42,915 nt of DNA from an uncultured Mycoplasmatota bacterium. GTDB lineage: Bacteria; Bacillota_I; Bacilli_A; RF39; UBA660. Under the pieces are notes generated by a model that made no database searches, was not told where the DNA came from, and saw only the letters and a list, made by a program, of their open reading frames with translations. This document shows, one piece after another, positions 16,410 through 24,558 of this stretch. The DNA is taken from assembly GCA_946528555.1 (NCBI GenBank), contig CAMMYS010000030.1, positions 1-42,915 on the forward strand. The letters run 5' to 3'. The first letter of the stretch is position 1. Each line of letters opens with the position of its first letter. The position numbers and the translations under genes were made by a program.

Positions 16410-16432
16410 AAAATAAGTTTAAAACTTATTTT
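16410..16432 (-). terminator. Terminator after the YdcF-domain gene
   Basis: AAATAAGTTT/AAACTTATTT perfect inverted repeat, T-rich on both sides, 24 bases after the 16457-17902 stop. It may also act from the other side. Confidence 0.65.
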
Positions 16433-16456
16433 TATTAATTATTAATGATAAAATTT

Positions 16457-17902
16457 TTATAAATTATTTGCAAAGTAAGTAATTGTAATCATTATTATTA
16501 ATGCAAGTGCAATCATTATGAATACAATTATATGTTTTTTCTTTTCAGAATATAATGTACCTATAAACTCTCTAATAAATGCATTAATCCAAAAATATGC
16601 TTTTGTTTTACTACCTATTCCTTCTAATTTCAATCCTTGTTCACTTGCTATTAATCCAGCTCTAAAAACATGATAATTTGTAGTAGAAAAAGCTATATTA
16701 GCTTTTTTATTTTTAATTAATTTATTTGAAAATTTAATATTTTCATAAGTATTCTTAGATTTATCTTCTACTAATATATTTTTAGAATTAATACCATTTT
16801 TTATTAAATAATTTTTCATAGCTTCAGCTTCAGAAATAACTTCATCTTCACCTTTTCCACCAGATGGAATAAATATTAAATCTTTATTATTATTTTTTAA
16901 TTGTTCATTTCTAAATTCTATTGCTCTATCTACTCTACCCTTTAATAATGGTGTTAAAGATCCATCTTTTCTTATCTGACATCCTAATATAATAATATAA
17001 TCTTTATTATATTTAATCTTTCTTTTAACAGATTTAATAGCTATTATAATTGTCCCTATTAAAATACATTCTAAATAAGAAATAGTTAAATATATAATTG
17101 CTTCTATAAAATTATAAATATATGGTCCTGGACCATTTAAATTATATATATTTACTATTTGTGCTTTCATTAATATTTTATATGTAGTATCAGGTATAAA
17201 TGTAGATAAACATAAAAATATACCTAAGAATAATCCTAATAAATTTCTTAATGAAAAGCCTTCTTTACGAATTAGATTTATATTACTTATTGTTACTAAT
17301 AAAAATGTAACAAATGCTATTGGTAATAAATATATTGAAACTGCAGAAACAGAATTGATAGTATTACTAATTGTATCATATACACCTTGATAATTAAAAA
17401 TACTCATTATATTACTTAGAATAAAAAATAATATGAAAATTATAATACCTAAATAAGCCACATTTTTATATTGATATAAATTATCATTTATACTATTTTT
17501 ATATTTTTTAATCAATAAAATTAATCCATATATTAATATTATTGATATAGATATAGGAATAACTTCTGAACAATTAGATTTACCAAAATAACCATTATCA
17601 GTTATTACAAGTGATTTATGAATATAAAAGGACCTAATTTCACCATAATCACCATAATTAACTATTATTTCAGCTCTACCAGGTTTAATAGCTTTTATTC
17701 TAACATAATAAACATCATCTACTTTTCTTTTATCAATTATCTCAATAGCACCTGTTCTATTATCTTCAGTAATAGACTCAATATTTCTAGTTCTAATACT
17801 AAAACTCATTTCATATTCATTACCATATTTTAATATTACAATACTAGATATTATTAATAAGATTATTGATAATAAGAATAGTTTTATTATATTTTTGTTC
17901 AT
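16457..17902 (-). CDS. Membrane protein with C-terminal YdcF/SanA (DUF218) domain
   Basis: 481 aa. One N-terminal helix, an extracytoplasmic beta-rich segment (about residues 30-100), then about six membrane helices (105-290) and a DUF218 domain (about 300-440) with IIILGCQIRKDGSLTPLLKG, RVDRAIEF, IPSGGKGEDE, ISEAEAMKNYLIKNGI and EDKSKNTYENIKFS, ending in a last membrane helix. The catalytic-looking Gly/Asp/Glu and the SKNTYEN asparagine are intact. DUF218 proteins (YdcF, SanA, ElyC) are tied to envelope or undecaprenyl-lipid metabolism; this one's substrate is unknown. Directly upstream of the lipid-type operon but separated by a terminator. Confidence 0.8.
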   Translation of the reverse strand: MNKNIIKLFLLSIILLIISSIVILKYGNEYEMSFSIRTRNIESITEDNRTGAIEIIDKRKVDDVYYVRIKAIKPGRAEIIVNYGDYGEIRSFYIHKSLVITDNGYFGKSNCSEVIPISISIILIYGLILLIKKYKNSINDNLYQYKNVAYLGIIIFILFFILSNIMSIFNYQGVYDTISNTINSVSAVSIYLLPIAFVTFLLVTISNINLIRKEGFSLRNLLGLFLGIFLCLSTFIPDTTYKILMKAQIVNIYNLNGPGPYIYNFIEAIIYLTISYLECILIGTIIIAIKSVKRKIKYNKDYIIILGCQIRKDGSLTPLLKGRVDRAIEFRNEQLKNNNKDLIFIPSGGKGEDEVISEAEAMKNYLIKNGINSKNILVEDKSKNTYENIKFSNKLIKNKKANIAFSTTNYHVFRAGLIASEQGLKLEGIGSKTKAYFWINAFIREFIGTLYSEKKKHIIVFIMIALALIIMITITYFANNL

Positions 17903-17932
17903 GTAGTTACTCCTTTTTCATTATTATAATAA

Positions 17933-17963
17933 AAAAACTTATAGTTTTAAACTATAAGTTATT
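17933..17963 (-). terminator. Terminator after the surface-protein gene
   Basis: AACTTATAGTTT/AAACTATAAGTT stem and T7 on the minus strand; the hairpin begins in the last codons (TAG stop at 17954-17952). Confidence 0.85.
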
Positions 17964-19928
17964 TTTAACATAAGATTTTGTAAATATAGTTAATCCCATT
18001 AAACTAATTAATAACATAGCTATATAAGTATAAATACTATCAGCTGTTTTAGGATTTTCACTTGGAGGTACATCTCCACCTGTTCCATAATATGAATTAG
18101 TTACAATAAATACTGTATCCATATCACCAGTTATTTCAACATCATATTCTGGTACCTCTGATTCTTTAATAGTATAAATAATTTTACTACCTTCTTTATA
18201 AACATCTAAATCAGTCCATGTATATGTCCAGTCAAGTGTATCATTTAATTCAACTGTATCAATTAATTGATTGTCTGCATATAATTCAATTGTTACATTC
18301 TTTGGTCTTTTATTATTATAATTTTCTTTATCATCCCATACTTTTTGAACTGTAATGTCTCTTTTTTCAGTACTATATTTATCTACCATTGTTACATTTT
18401 GTTCTTTTTGAATTTCTTGTACTTCTTCAAAATAACCTGTAACACCAAGCAAGTTTTGATATGGTTCAGAATATTCTACTCCTTTATATATATATTTATG
18501 TAATGTTTCAGTTGAATAAATATATAAATTCATATCACTTGGATGATCAGCTAAACCATCGTTATTATCATCGCCAACTAGATATTGAAATAATTCATAA
18601 TATCTAGCAACTTTATCTCTCATAGTCTCATTAGTATTAGCATTATGTCCTAGACTCCAGTGTCTTGCTAAATTTCCAAAAGCATTTCCTTCGCCAACAT
18701 TTGTTGTAAAAATACTTTCTCCTAATGGAGCATCTGGTAGATAAACAAATGATCTATACATTGGATATAAATACCAAATATATTTACCATCTGTTGTTTC
18801 ATAAAAATTATATTTATCATAATTTGTTGGAACTTTATCTTTTTCAATTCTTTGAACTTCAGTAAGTCCAGTATTAGTATAATTTTTAAGAGCTAATTCT
18901 GTTATATATCTAATTTCAGTTTCAGATAAATCTGCAAATAAACTAGTTGCTTTATGCCTATGATAAATTATATCTACTAGCTTATCATATAATTCTTGAT
19001 TATCTAAATCTTGATCAGATATATCAATCACTGCTTGATTATAATGTGCATCAATATTTACTTCTTGTTTTGTATAATTTCTTATATCAACAGTATCTAA
19101 TATTTCGCCATCAAAATAAGCTGTTCCATCTGGTGTTCCAAGTTGTTGGTTGATACAATATACTTCTTGTTTTACGCCGCCAATTTCAACATAGTATAAT
19201 ACTACACCATAATTGCCTTGACCATCTTGATAGTGATCACATAATTCTGGATCAACATCAACAGCAGCATATACATCAGGAATTTTAATATCAACAATTA
19301 TTTCAACGTCTTCAGCAATTACATATCCTTCAGGTGCTTCAAGTTCTTGTAATTTGTATGTACCATTAGGTAACATAACTTCATGAGGCTTATCATCGCT
19401 AATCCAAGCTGGTACTACTACATTACCATTTGAATCAACTATTTGAAGTTTTGCCCCACTAATTAACTCACCATTCTCATTTGTTTTAGATATGATTACT
19501 TTTGCTGTTTGGTTTTCATAAGTTGTTAAAACTGTTTCTTTTCCTGAATCTGTAACTGTTGCATTTCCTTCTGAAACCATTGTAGAATTACTATCTTCAT
19601 TTGTAGAGTTTGCTTCTGCAATAGCTGGTTCAACTTGAGTAGTTTCATTTGAAGGTTCAGTTACTGATGTATTTGATTCATCATTTGATGTTTCATTTGT
19701 TAATGATTCTGCCATATCATTAGTATCAGTAGCATTTGATTCTTCAATAACTGGCTCAGTTGGTACAGCTTCTGTTTCTGAAGTATCTTGTTTTTCAATT
19801 TCTTCAACAGTTACTTGCTCACCAGGCGTTGTTTCATTACTTGCTTCTATTTCTTCTGCATTAACATTAATATTAAATATTAAGAAAATTGAAAGAGATA
19901 AAAGCAAAAATTTTAAAAACCTTACCAT
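17952..19928 (-). CDS. Sortase-anchored surface protein with Cna-B and thioester-like domains
   Basis: 658 aa from ATG 19928, chosen because GGGGGG precedes it and MVRFLKFLLLSLSIFLIFNI reads as a signal peptide; the longer frame to 19979 lacks both. After cleavage near NVNA comes a Glu/Ser/Thr/Asn-rich stalk, then a Cna-B/SpaA-type fold (AKVIISKTN lysine, LQELEAPEGY glutamate). A region from about residue 240 resembles a thioester domain, with Cys258 in VYCINQQLG; the matching TQxA position reads ITELALKNY (Glu344). A second Cna-B domain (RDITVQKVWDD to IKESEVPEY) precedes the sorting signal ENPKTAD, a hydrophobic helix and KSYVKNNL tail. It is probably an adhesin or pilus-type protein linked to peptidoglycan. 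Own consensus promoter and terminator. Confidence 0.85.
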   Translation of the reverse strand: MVRFLKFLLLSLSIFLIFNINVNAEEIEASNETTPGEQVTVEEIEKQDTSETEAVPTEPVIEESNATDTNDMAESLTNETSNDESNTSVTEPSNETTQVEPAIAEANSTNEDSNSTMVSEGNATVTDSGKETVLTTYENQTAKVIISKTNENGELISGAKLQIVDSNGNVVVPAWISDDKPHEVMLPNGTYKLQELEAPEGYVIAEDVEIIVDIKIPDVYAAVDVDPELCDHYQDGQGNYGVVLYYVEIGGVKQEVYCINQQLGTPDGTAYFDGEILDTVDIRNYTKQEVNIDAHYNQAVIDISDQDLDNQELYDKLVDIIYHRHKATSLFADLSETEIRYITELALKNYTNTGLTEVQRIEKDKVPTNYDKYNFYETTDGKYIWYLYPMYRSFVYLPDAPLGESIFTTNVGEGNAFGNLARHWSLGHNANTNETMRDKVARYYELFQYLVGDDNNDGLADHPSDMNLYIYSTETLHKYIYKGVEYSEPYQNLLGVTGYFEEVQEIQKEQNVTMVDKYSTEKRDITVQKVWDDKENYNNKRPKNVTIELYADNQLIDTVELNDTLDWTYTWTDLDVYKEGSKIIYTIKESEVPEYDVEITGDMDTVFIVTNSYYGTGGDVPPSENPKTADSIYTYIAMLLISLMGLTIFTKSYVKNNL

Positions 19929-19960
19929 AATCCCCCCTAAACAATAATTATCGGTTATAT

Positions 19961-19989
19961 ATAATAAAGTTTTAAGCAAAAATTGTCAA
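19961..19989 (-). promoter_or_regulatory. Promoter of the surface-protein gene
   Basis: TTGACA (19989-19984), 17-base spacer, TATTAT (19966-19961) on the minus strand, about 30 bases before the preferred start at 19928. Confidence 0.85.
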
Positions 19990-19997
19990 GATAAAAA

Positions 19998-20021
19998 AAA
20001 GAAGATACTTACGTATCTTTT
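19998..20021 (-). terminator. Terminator after the DUF4298 gene
   Basis: AAGATAC/GTATCTT stem, four-base loop, then CTTTTTTTT on the minus strand, overlapping the stop at 20020. Confidence 0.85.
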
Positions 20022-20304
20022 ATTTATTTTCTACTATTTTTGTCATTTCTTCCATTAATTCAGAAATATCTTCATTCATATTCCATACAGCATCTTCACT
20101 TAATACACCAGCTTTAATATTACTAATTTTATTCTTCTCAAATGCTTCTTTATCTTTAAACCAATTTTTACTTCCGTAATACTTATTTAATAAATCTATA
20201 TTCTTTTTATTTGATTTAAATTCATTTAAAGCATCTTCTAATTTTTTTATACTACTTAATGCACTATTTAATCTTTCTTCGTTTTTAACAATTCTTTCTT
20301 TCAT
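20020..20304 (-). CDS. DUF4298 family protein
   Basis: 94 aa from ATG 20304, preferred over a longer in-frame start at 20337 that would run back into the upstream gene. Mostly helical, with the DUF4298 pattern LLNKYYGSKNWFKDKEAFEK followed by GVLSEDAVWNMNEDISELM. Family function is unknown. Last gene of a three-gene unit with the DUF3795-like and YjbR genes, whose products also lack known roles. Confidence 0.78.
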   Translation of the reverse strand: MKERIVKNEERLNSALSSIKKLEDALNEFKSNKKNIDLLNKYYGSKNWFKDKEAFEKNKISNIKAGVLSEDAVWNMNEDISELMEEMTKIVENK

Positions 20305-20308
20305 AACA

Positions 20309-20971
20309 CTACCTAACCAAGTTATAAGATTCTTCAATTAACATCATTATTATTTCATCTTTAACCGTATCATTAAGAATAATTGATATCCAATCTTTTT
20401 TATTCATATGATAAGCAGGATAGAAACCTTTTTCATATAATAATCCTTGAATTTCATTCCTATTTAATTTAACATTCATAACTTCTACTTCACCAGATCC
20501 ATCATCTATTTTAGATAAATCAATATTCATTATTATTCCATACCATTTCTTACTTGATTTATTTCTAAATACACCAGCACCTTCTAATTTATCCCATAGA
20601 AACTCTGGATCATCATTATATTTTTCCTTTATTAACTTAACTATTCTATTTGATTGATTAAATATAAAATATTTTTTATCAAAACAATTATCTTTAATAT
20701 CATTAAGTATATTAATATATTCATTACGAACTTTACTAGCAAATGAACCACTCATTTCAGTTCTAAGGCCTAAATATTCTTCACCAAATTGTAAATCAAT
20801 TACTTTTCCGTTTACTACTCCAGATTTATCAATTGTTACTATAGCTTTAAAACCATTATCAAAAAATACTTTTTCATAAGTATAACCATCTTTATCTTTT
20901 TTAAAACCATATTTTTCAAGTTTATCAAAAATTACACTTGATCTTTTAAATAAATCTCTTTCTATATTCAA
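20309..20971 (-). CDS. MmcQ/YjbR family protein with extra N-terminal domain
   Basis: 220 aa. The C-terminal half (about residues 115-215) is a YjbR/CyaY-like fold: EFLWDKLEGAGVFRNKSSKKWYG then IIMNI, and near the end GFYPAYHMNKKDWISIILND, the usual W-x-S-I-x-L-D block. The N-terminal half (about 1-110) is a separate alpha/beta module found in longer relatives. DNA binding is inferred for the family from structure; a role is not established. Five bases downstream of the broken DUF3795-like gene. Confidence 0.8.
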   Translation of the reverse strand: MNIERDLFKRSSVIFDKLEKYGFKKDKDGYTYEKVFFDNGFKAIVTIDKSGVVNGKVIDLQFGEEYLGLRTEMSGSFASKVRNEYINILNDIKDNCFDKKYFIFNQSNRIVKLIKEKYNDDPEFLWDKLEGAGVFRNKSSKKWYGIIMNIDLSKIDDGSGEVEVMNVKLNRNEIQGLLYEKGFYPAYHMNKKDWISIILNDTVKDEIIMMLIEESYNLVR

Positions 20972-20976
20972 AATAA

Positions 20977-21427
20977 TTATCTCCTTTTATAAATAACAAT
21001 CTCTGGATTAACTCCATTTTCTTCAAATTCACTTATTAGTATAAAACTCATATCACAAACAATACCATAACACTTTTTAACTTCATCATCAAATAAACAT
21101 TCAACCTGATTTCCTAAATAAATACTTTTATCATCAAGAAATTTAACTTTTTTACCATTTGGTAATATATATTCTAAATTAACAATAGAACCATTTAATG
21201 CATATAATTCATCTATCTTTGGCATTCCATCGGTGTTTAAAGAATTGATTTCATCAATTAATACTTTTTTAAATTCTTTAAAACTATCTTCTCCACCAAC
21301 TTCTATATAGTTTGCTATGAAACATTTTTTTCCAAATGGACAACCATTTGTATTTTTACATCCTTTGCATTTATTATTTTTTTAAAAAATCACAATTACT
21401 ACAATCTGCTCCACATATACCTATCAT
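20977..21427 (-). pseudogene. DUF3795-like cysteine-rich protein gene with a frameshift
   Basis: From ATG 21427 (SD GAGGTG) the frame reads MIGICGADCSNCDFLKK and stops at TAA. Removing one A from the A7 run at about 21383-21389 lets the frame continue as NNKCKGCKNTNGCPFGKKCF, then about 100 further residues to the stop at 20977, giving about 149 aa. The CGxxCxxC...CxGC...GCPxGxxC pattern is that of DUF3795-type putative metal-binding proteins. The downstream ATG at 21225 gives an 82-aa frame but has no ribosome site. The break lies at a T6A7 homopolymer, so a real mutation, phase-variable slippage and an assembly error are all possible. Confidence 0.75.
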
Positions 21428-21445
21428 ATCAGCACCTCTATATAT

Positions 21446-21474
21446 TTAATACAATATTTTTATATTATTATCAA
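21446..21474 (-). promoter_or_regulatory. Promoter of the DUF3795-like/YjbR/DUF4298 unit
   Basis: Minus strand TTGATA (21474-21469), 17-base spacer, TATTAA (21451-21446), 19 bases before ATG 21427. Confidence 0.65.
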
Positions 21475-21497
21475 GTCTTGAAATAAATAATTATGCA

Positions 21498-21524
21498 TAA
21501 AAAAACTCAGACATAATCTGAGTT
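21498..21524 (-). terminator. Terminator after the lipoprotein gene
   Basis: AACTCAGA/TCTGAGTT stem, five-base loop, T7 on the minus strand; overlaps the stop at 21523. Confidence 0.9.
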
Positions 21525-21984
21525 ATTCAGTTGTACATTCCCAACCATCTTTTACATAAGATGCATGTACTTCTTTTAATGTACCTGTTGATTGTTGTCT
21601 AAATTTTTCTGAAATACCAGAAACAATATAATTAGTTCCTTCTAGTTTTTCTTGGCAATCTGTTAAACCTAAAGTATCTTTTGCACCTTCAGTTTCACAC
21701 ATCTTATAATTAGCAAAAGCTTGTCTTTGTTCATCAGTGTATTGTGATAAATCATAAACATATCTAACACCTAATTTAACTAATTCGTCTCCTTCATATA
21801 AATATGACATTTCAGTAATAAAATCTATTGAAGAAGCAGTTGACTTCTTTGAGCATACTAACACTGATTCTTTTTTAACTGGTGCTACTGTTTCATTTTT
21901 AACTGGTTCATTCTTCTCACCTTTAGCAGTTCCACAACCTACTAATAAAAAGCATACTAGTAATACAATTAATAATTTTTTCAT
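21523..21984 (-). CDS. Small lipoprotein, unknown function
   Basis: 153 aa. Signal peptide MKKLLIVLLVCFLLVGC with lipobox LVGC, so lipidated at Cys17. A short charged linker (KGEKNEPVKNETVAPVKKES) leads to a compact domain with four cysteines (VLVCSKK, YKMCETE, LTDCQEK, GWECTTE), plausibly two disulfides. The sequence order YLYEGDELVKLGVRYVYDLS is seen in several uncharacterised Gram-positive lipoproteins, but I cannot name a family with confidence. Single gene with its own promoter and terminator. Confidence 0.75.
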   Translation of the reverse strand: MKKLLIVLLVCFLLVGCGTAKGEKNEPVKNETVAPVKKESVLVCSKKSTASSIDFITEMSYLYEGDELVKLGVRYVYDLSQYTDEQRQAFANYKMCETEGAKDTLGLTDCQEKLEGTNYIVSGISEKFRQQSTGTLKEVHASYVKDGWECTTE

Positions 21985-22005
21985 ATTTCCTCCATATCAA
22001 CGTAT

Positions 22006-22033
22006 ATTCTAACACATAAAAACTATAAGTAAA
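22006..22033 (-). promoter_or_regulatory. Possible promoter of the lipoprotein gene
   Basis: Minus strand TTTACT, 16-base spacer, TAGAAT, 22 bases before the start at 21984. Moderate match. Confidence 0.5.
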
Positions 22034-22040
22034 TAGCAAA

Positions 22041-22583
22041 TTAAATTAATTCTTTAATTTTTTCTTCAATATCTTCTGGTTTAAATGTTGGAGAATATCT
22101 TCCTATTACATTACCATCTTTATCAACTAAAAATTTAGTAAAATTCCATTTAATATCATTTTTCTTCTTACAAGTTTTGCTTATCTTTTCAACAGCTTTC
22201 ATTGCCATCTTATTTTTCATACCACTTATTTCATCTTCAGCAATTGCATCTTTTAAAAATGTATATAATGGTAATTCATTTTCACCATTAACATCTATCT
22301 TTGTAAATTGATCAAAAGAAGTATTATATTTTAAAGTACAAAATTCATGTATTTCGTCATCTGTTCCTGGAGCTTGACTACCAAATTGATTACATGGAAA
22401 ATCTAATATTTCAAGTCCTTTATCATGATACTTTTTATATAATTTTTCAAGTCCTTCATATTGTGGTGTAAATCCACATCCAGTAGCAGTATTAACAATT
22501 ATTAATACTTTTCCTTTATAATCTTTTAGTGATATATCTTCACCATTCCTATTTTTAACTTTTAAATCATAAATGTTACTCAT
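22041..22583 (-). CDS. Glutathione peroxidase-family thiol peroxidase
   Basis: 180 aa. GPx signatures: NTATGCGFTPQYEGLEKLYKK with peroxidatic Cys near residue 36, ILDFPCNQFGSQAPG (Gln near 71) and IKWNFTKFLVDKDGNVIGRY with the catalytic Trp/Asn pair. It is Cys-type, not selenocysteine. Reduces hydroperoxides; bacterial Cys-GPx enzymes usually take electrons from thioredoxin, not glutathione. A lysine-rich insert (about 125-140) is larger than in short GPx proteins. Ten bases downstream of the flavodoxin gene, so probably co-transcribed for redox defence. Confidence 0.93.
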   Translation of the reverse strand: MSNIYDLKVKNRNGEDISLKDYKGKVLIIVNTATGCGFTPQYEGLEKLYKKYHDKGLEILDFPCNQFGSQAPGTDDEIHEFCTLKYNTSFDQFTKIDVNGENELPLYTFLKDAIAEDEISGMKNKMAMKAVEKISKTCKKKNDIKWNFTKFLVDKDGNVIGRYSPTFKPEDIEEKIKELI

Positions 22584-22593
22584 TTACAATCTC

Positions 22594-23061
22594 CTATTGA
22601 TTTATAAATTCATTAATTTCTTCATCACTTACATTTGATTTAAATCTCTTACCAGTTACAAAATTTAAATTTGGATAATTTGTTTTTAAACTATCATAAG
22701 TAGAATCAATTGAAGATGAACCACTTGTTACAAAAACATATATTTGTTTACCAGTCATATCATTTTCATCTAAAAACTTATCAATTATTGTTGGTTCTTT
22801 ATACCACCATATTGGAAAGCCTATTATTACTTTATCATAATCACTTAAATTAGATACTCTATTTAATATATCTGGTTTTACATTTTCATTCATTTCAATA
22901 GATGATCTACTATTCTTATCCATCCAATTTAAATCTTCTTTTGTATATTTTTCTTTAGGTTCTATTTCAAATAAATCACCTTTTACTACATTTGCAACCT
23001 TCTCTGCAACTTCTTTTGTTGTTCCACTTGCAGAAAAATAACTAACTAATATTTTACTCAT
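22594..23061 (-). CDS. Flavodoxin
   Basis: 155 aa flavodoxin_4-type protein. FMN phosphate loop FSASGTTKEVAEKVA at residues 9-23, isoalloxazine-binding loop IIGFPIWWYKEP at about 78-89, and FVTSGSSSIDSTYDSL near 109-124. Likely an FMN electron carrier or flavodoxin-like reductase. First of two genes with the glutathione peroxidase; SD AGGAGGAA before ATG. Confidence 0.92.
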   Translation of the reverse strand: MSKILVSYFSASGTTKEVAEKVANVVKGDLFEIEPKEKYTKEDLNWMDKNSRSSIEMNENVKPDILNRVSNLSDYDKVIIGFPIWWYKEPTIIDKFLDENDMTGKQIYVFVTSGSSSIDSTYDSLKTNYPNLNFVTGKRFKSNVSDEEINEFINQ

Positions 23062-23096
23062 ATTTCCTCCTAATATATTATATAATTTTTTACATA

Positions 23097-23122
23097 ATAA
23101 AACTAGTTTTAATAACTAGTCT
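23097..23122 (-). terminator. Terminator after the gene 23128-23679
   Basis: ACTAGTT/AACTAGT stem with five-base loop and TTTTATTAT on the minus strand, just after the stop at 23128. Confidence 0.7.
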
Positions 23123-23127
23123 TTATA

Positions 23128-23679
23128 TTAATTATTTGGAAGTTTATATCTTCTTAAATAATCAAGATTATTATTTTTTTCTCTTTCATATTCATCAAAA
23201 CATTGGCGAGATGTTTTAACTCTTTCACTTAAAGTTAATAGTTCTTTAATGTATTGTGCTTTGCACTGTGGCTTACTTTCAAGAAGTTGTAAATCTTTTG
23301 AAACACTATCTAAACAATTGTAAGTTAATTTATTTACTCCAAAGCATTGTAAAGTATTAGGTCCTGCAGTTAAAGATAATTTTTTGCCTGTAACCATTTC
23401 ATATATACCATTTTTAGTTTTTACTGCATATATACCAACAGGTTCTTTACGAACTACTTCCTTACGAACTTTCTTTGGTCCAAAAAAACCACGTTCTGTA
23501 ACTTCCATAATAGAAGGCACATCAAGATACATATTTTCAGTTGTAACAATATAACTATCATATGATTCATAATAAATACCCATAACAACACTATAATATT
23601 CATTTTGTACAAATGGTTTATTACGTTCTTCTAAAAATATCTTTCTTAATTTTTGTGCATGTTCTACTTCTCTATCCAT
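23128..23679 (-). CDS. Hypothetical protein in a divergent pair
   Basis: 183 aa from ATG 23679; GGGGTGAT precedes it, whereas the longer frame to 23760 runs through the promoter. Soluble, mixed charge. Visible features: HAQKLRKIFLEERNK at the N terminus, a KKVRKEVVRKEPVGIYAVKT basic strand region, and a Cys-containing helical second half ending DYLRRYKLPNN. No family recognised. Divergent from the gene at 23804, sharing a compact promoter region. Confidence 0.7.
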   Translation of the reverse strand: MDREVEHAQKLRKIFLEERNKPFVQNEYYSVVMGIYYESYDSYIVTTENMYLDVPSIMEVTERGFFGPKKVRKEVVRKEPVGIYAVKTKNGIYEMVTGKKLSLTAGPNTLQCFGVNKLTYNCLDSVSKDLQLLESKPQCKAQYIKELLTLSERVKTSRQCFDEYEREKNNNLDYLRRYKLPNN

Positions 23680-23703
23680 ACTATCACCCCATAATTCGCC
23701 CTT

Positions 23704-23732
23704 ATTGTACCAACATAAATAATTTATGTCAA
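23704..23732 (-). promoter_or_regulatory. Promoter of gene 23128-23679
   Basis: Minus strand TTGACA (23732-23727), 17-base spacer, TACAAT (23709-23704). The spacer contains most of a perfect palindrome. Confidence 0.85.
23713..23729. promoter_or_regulatory. Perfect 17-bp palindrome, operator candidate
   Basis: ACATAAAT-A-ATTTATGT, exact eight-base arms around one base. It fills the spacer and touches the -35 box of the leftward promoter and ends 16 bases from the -35 of the rightward promoter, so one dimeric regulator could control either or both. Confidence 0.6.
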
Positions 23733-23744
23733 CAAAAGATAAAA

Positions 23745-23773
23745 TTGACTTTTTAGACACCTTATGATATAAT
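23745..23773 (+). promoter_or_regulatory. Promoter of gene 23804-24361
   Basis: TTGACT, 17-base spacer, TATAAT; about 30 bases before the start, which has an AAAGGGGG ribosome site. Confidence 0.88.
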
Positions 23774-23803
23774 AACCGCCAATTACAAAGGGGGAAAATT
23801 ATT

Positions 23804-24361
23804 ATGGAAAAGGAAAGAAAACTTTATAAAATAGTAGTTGATAGTAAAACTTTGAGATATCCTATTTTTGCTGAAAGAATTTTTCATGAACCAGCAGATG
23901 ATAAACATGGATATGATTCATCAGTTTTTAAAGAACTATTAACAGGAATTAGATTATATAGAGGATATATTCATCCACTATTAAGTAGAAGTGTTAATGC
24001 ACAACCTTATTTATATCCATATGCTCATCTAGACAAGGTTTTAGAAAAAGCTAAAGCTTGGTTAAAAGAAGAAGATGGATTATATTTTGATGAATATTCT
24101 GAAATATCTGAGGTAACTGAAGTATCACCAAAAGAAGTAAGAGATTATTATATGTCTTTTTATTCAGATACAAGAATGAGACATAACCTTTCAGAATATA
24201 TTAAAATGTTTGATGAAGCATTATCAGTTCAACAAAAAGAAGTTGAACAAAGTTTTAAAGAAAATTTTGAATTTGAAAGAATGGCTTATCTTTATACATT
24301 GCTTCATGAAGATGAAAAACTTGATGATAAAGAATTAATAAATAAACTTGTTACTAGATAA
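23804..24361 (+). CDS. Hypothetical protein, divergent partner
   Basis: 185 aa, soluble, strongly helical and acidic in its second half. Visible order: KLYKIVVDSKTLRYPIF, then GYDSSVFKELLTGIRLYRGY, a helical segment KAKAWLKEEDG, a VSPKEVRDYYMSFYSD block and a Gln/Glu-rich C-terminal helix. No family recognised. One of only three forward reading frames in the window; consensus promoter, strong ribosome site and its own terminator argue it is real and well expressed. Confidence 0.75.
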   Translation: MEKERKLYKIVVDSKTLRYPIFAERIFHEPADDKHGYDSSVFKELLTGIRLYRGYIHPLLSRSVNAQPYLYPYAHLDKVLEKAKAWLKEEDGLYFDEYSEISEVTEVSPKEVRDYYMSFYSDTRMRHNLSEYIKMFDEALSVQQKEVEQSFKENFEFERMAYLYTLLHEDEKLDDKELINKLVTR

Positions 24362-24363
24362 TA

Positions 24364-24390
24364 AAAACTCTGATATTTATCAGAGTTTTA
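24364..24390 (+). terminator. Terminator after gene 23804-24361 (bidirectional)
   Basis: AAACTCTGATA/TATCAGAGTTT inverted repeat, A-rich on one side and T-rich on the other, so it can end both the forward gene and the small leftward ORF at 24388-24498. Confidence 0.8.
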
Positions 24391-24498
24391 TTGTGTAACA
24401 TTTTCAGTAGTACTATTTTCTTCAGTACTAGTTGCATTTGACTTTTTATAACGTTTATCTAGTTTGTTATGTTTTCTTTGAATGTTTGTCTTTTTCAC
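24388..24498 (-). CDS. Possible 36-aa basic peptide with GTG start
   Basis: GTG at 24498 preceded by GAGGT at an eight-base distance; the frame reads MKKTNIQRKHNKLDKRYKKS then an Asn/Thr/Ser/Glu tail and ends at TAA inside the shared terminator. Basic first half, acidic Ser/Thr second half. No homologue known to me; ribosome site and terminator are the only support. Confidence 0.4.
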   Translation of the reverse strand: MKKTNIQRKHNKLDKRYKKSNATSTEENSTTENVTQ

Positions 24499-24558
24499 TA
24501 AAATACCTCAATATTGTTATAGCATAAATCATACTTCTATACTAGGAATTAGTTATTA

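Noticed and set aside
18947..19153. Forward frame inside the surface-protein gene
   Set aside because: Tyr/Leu-rich antisense shadow of a coding region; no initiation signals.
20977..21225. Stand-alone 82-aa gene
   Set aside because: Its ATG has no ribosome site and the upstream sequence encodes the missing N-terminus in another frame; it is the 3' part of the frameshifted DUF3795-like gene.
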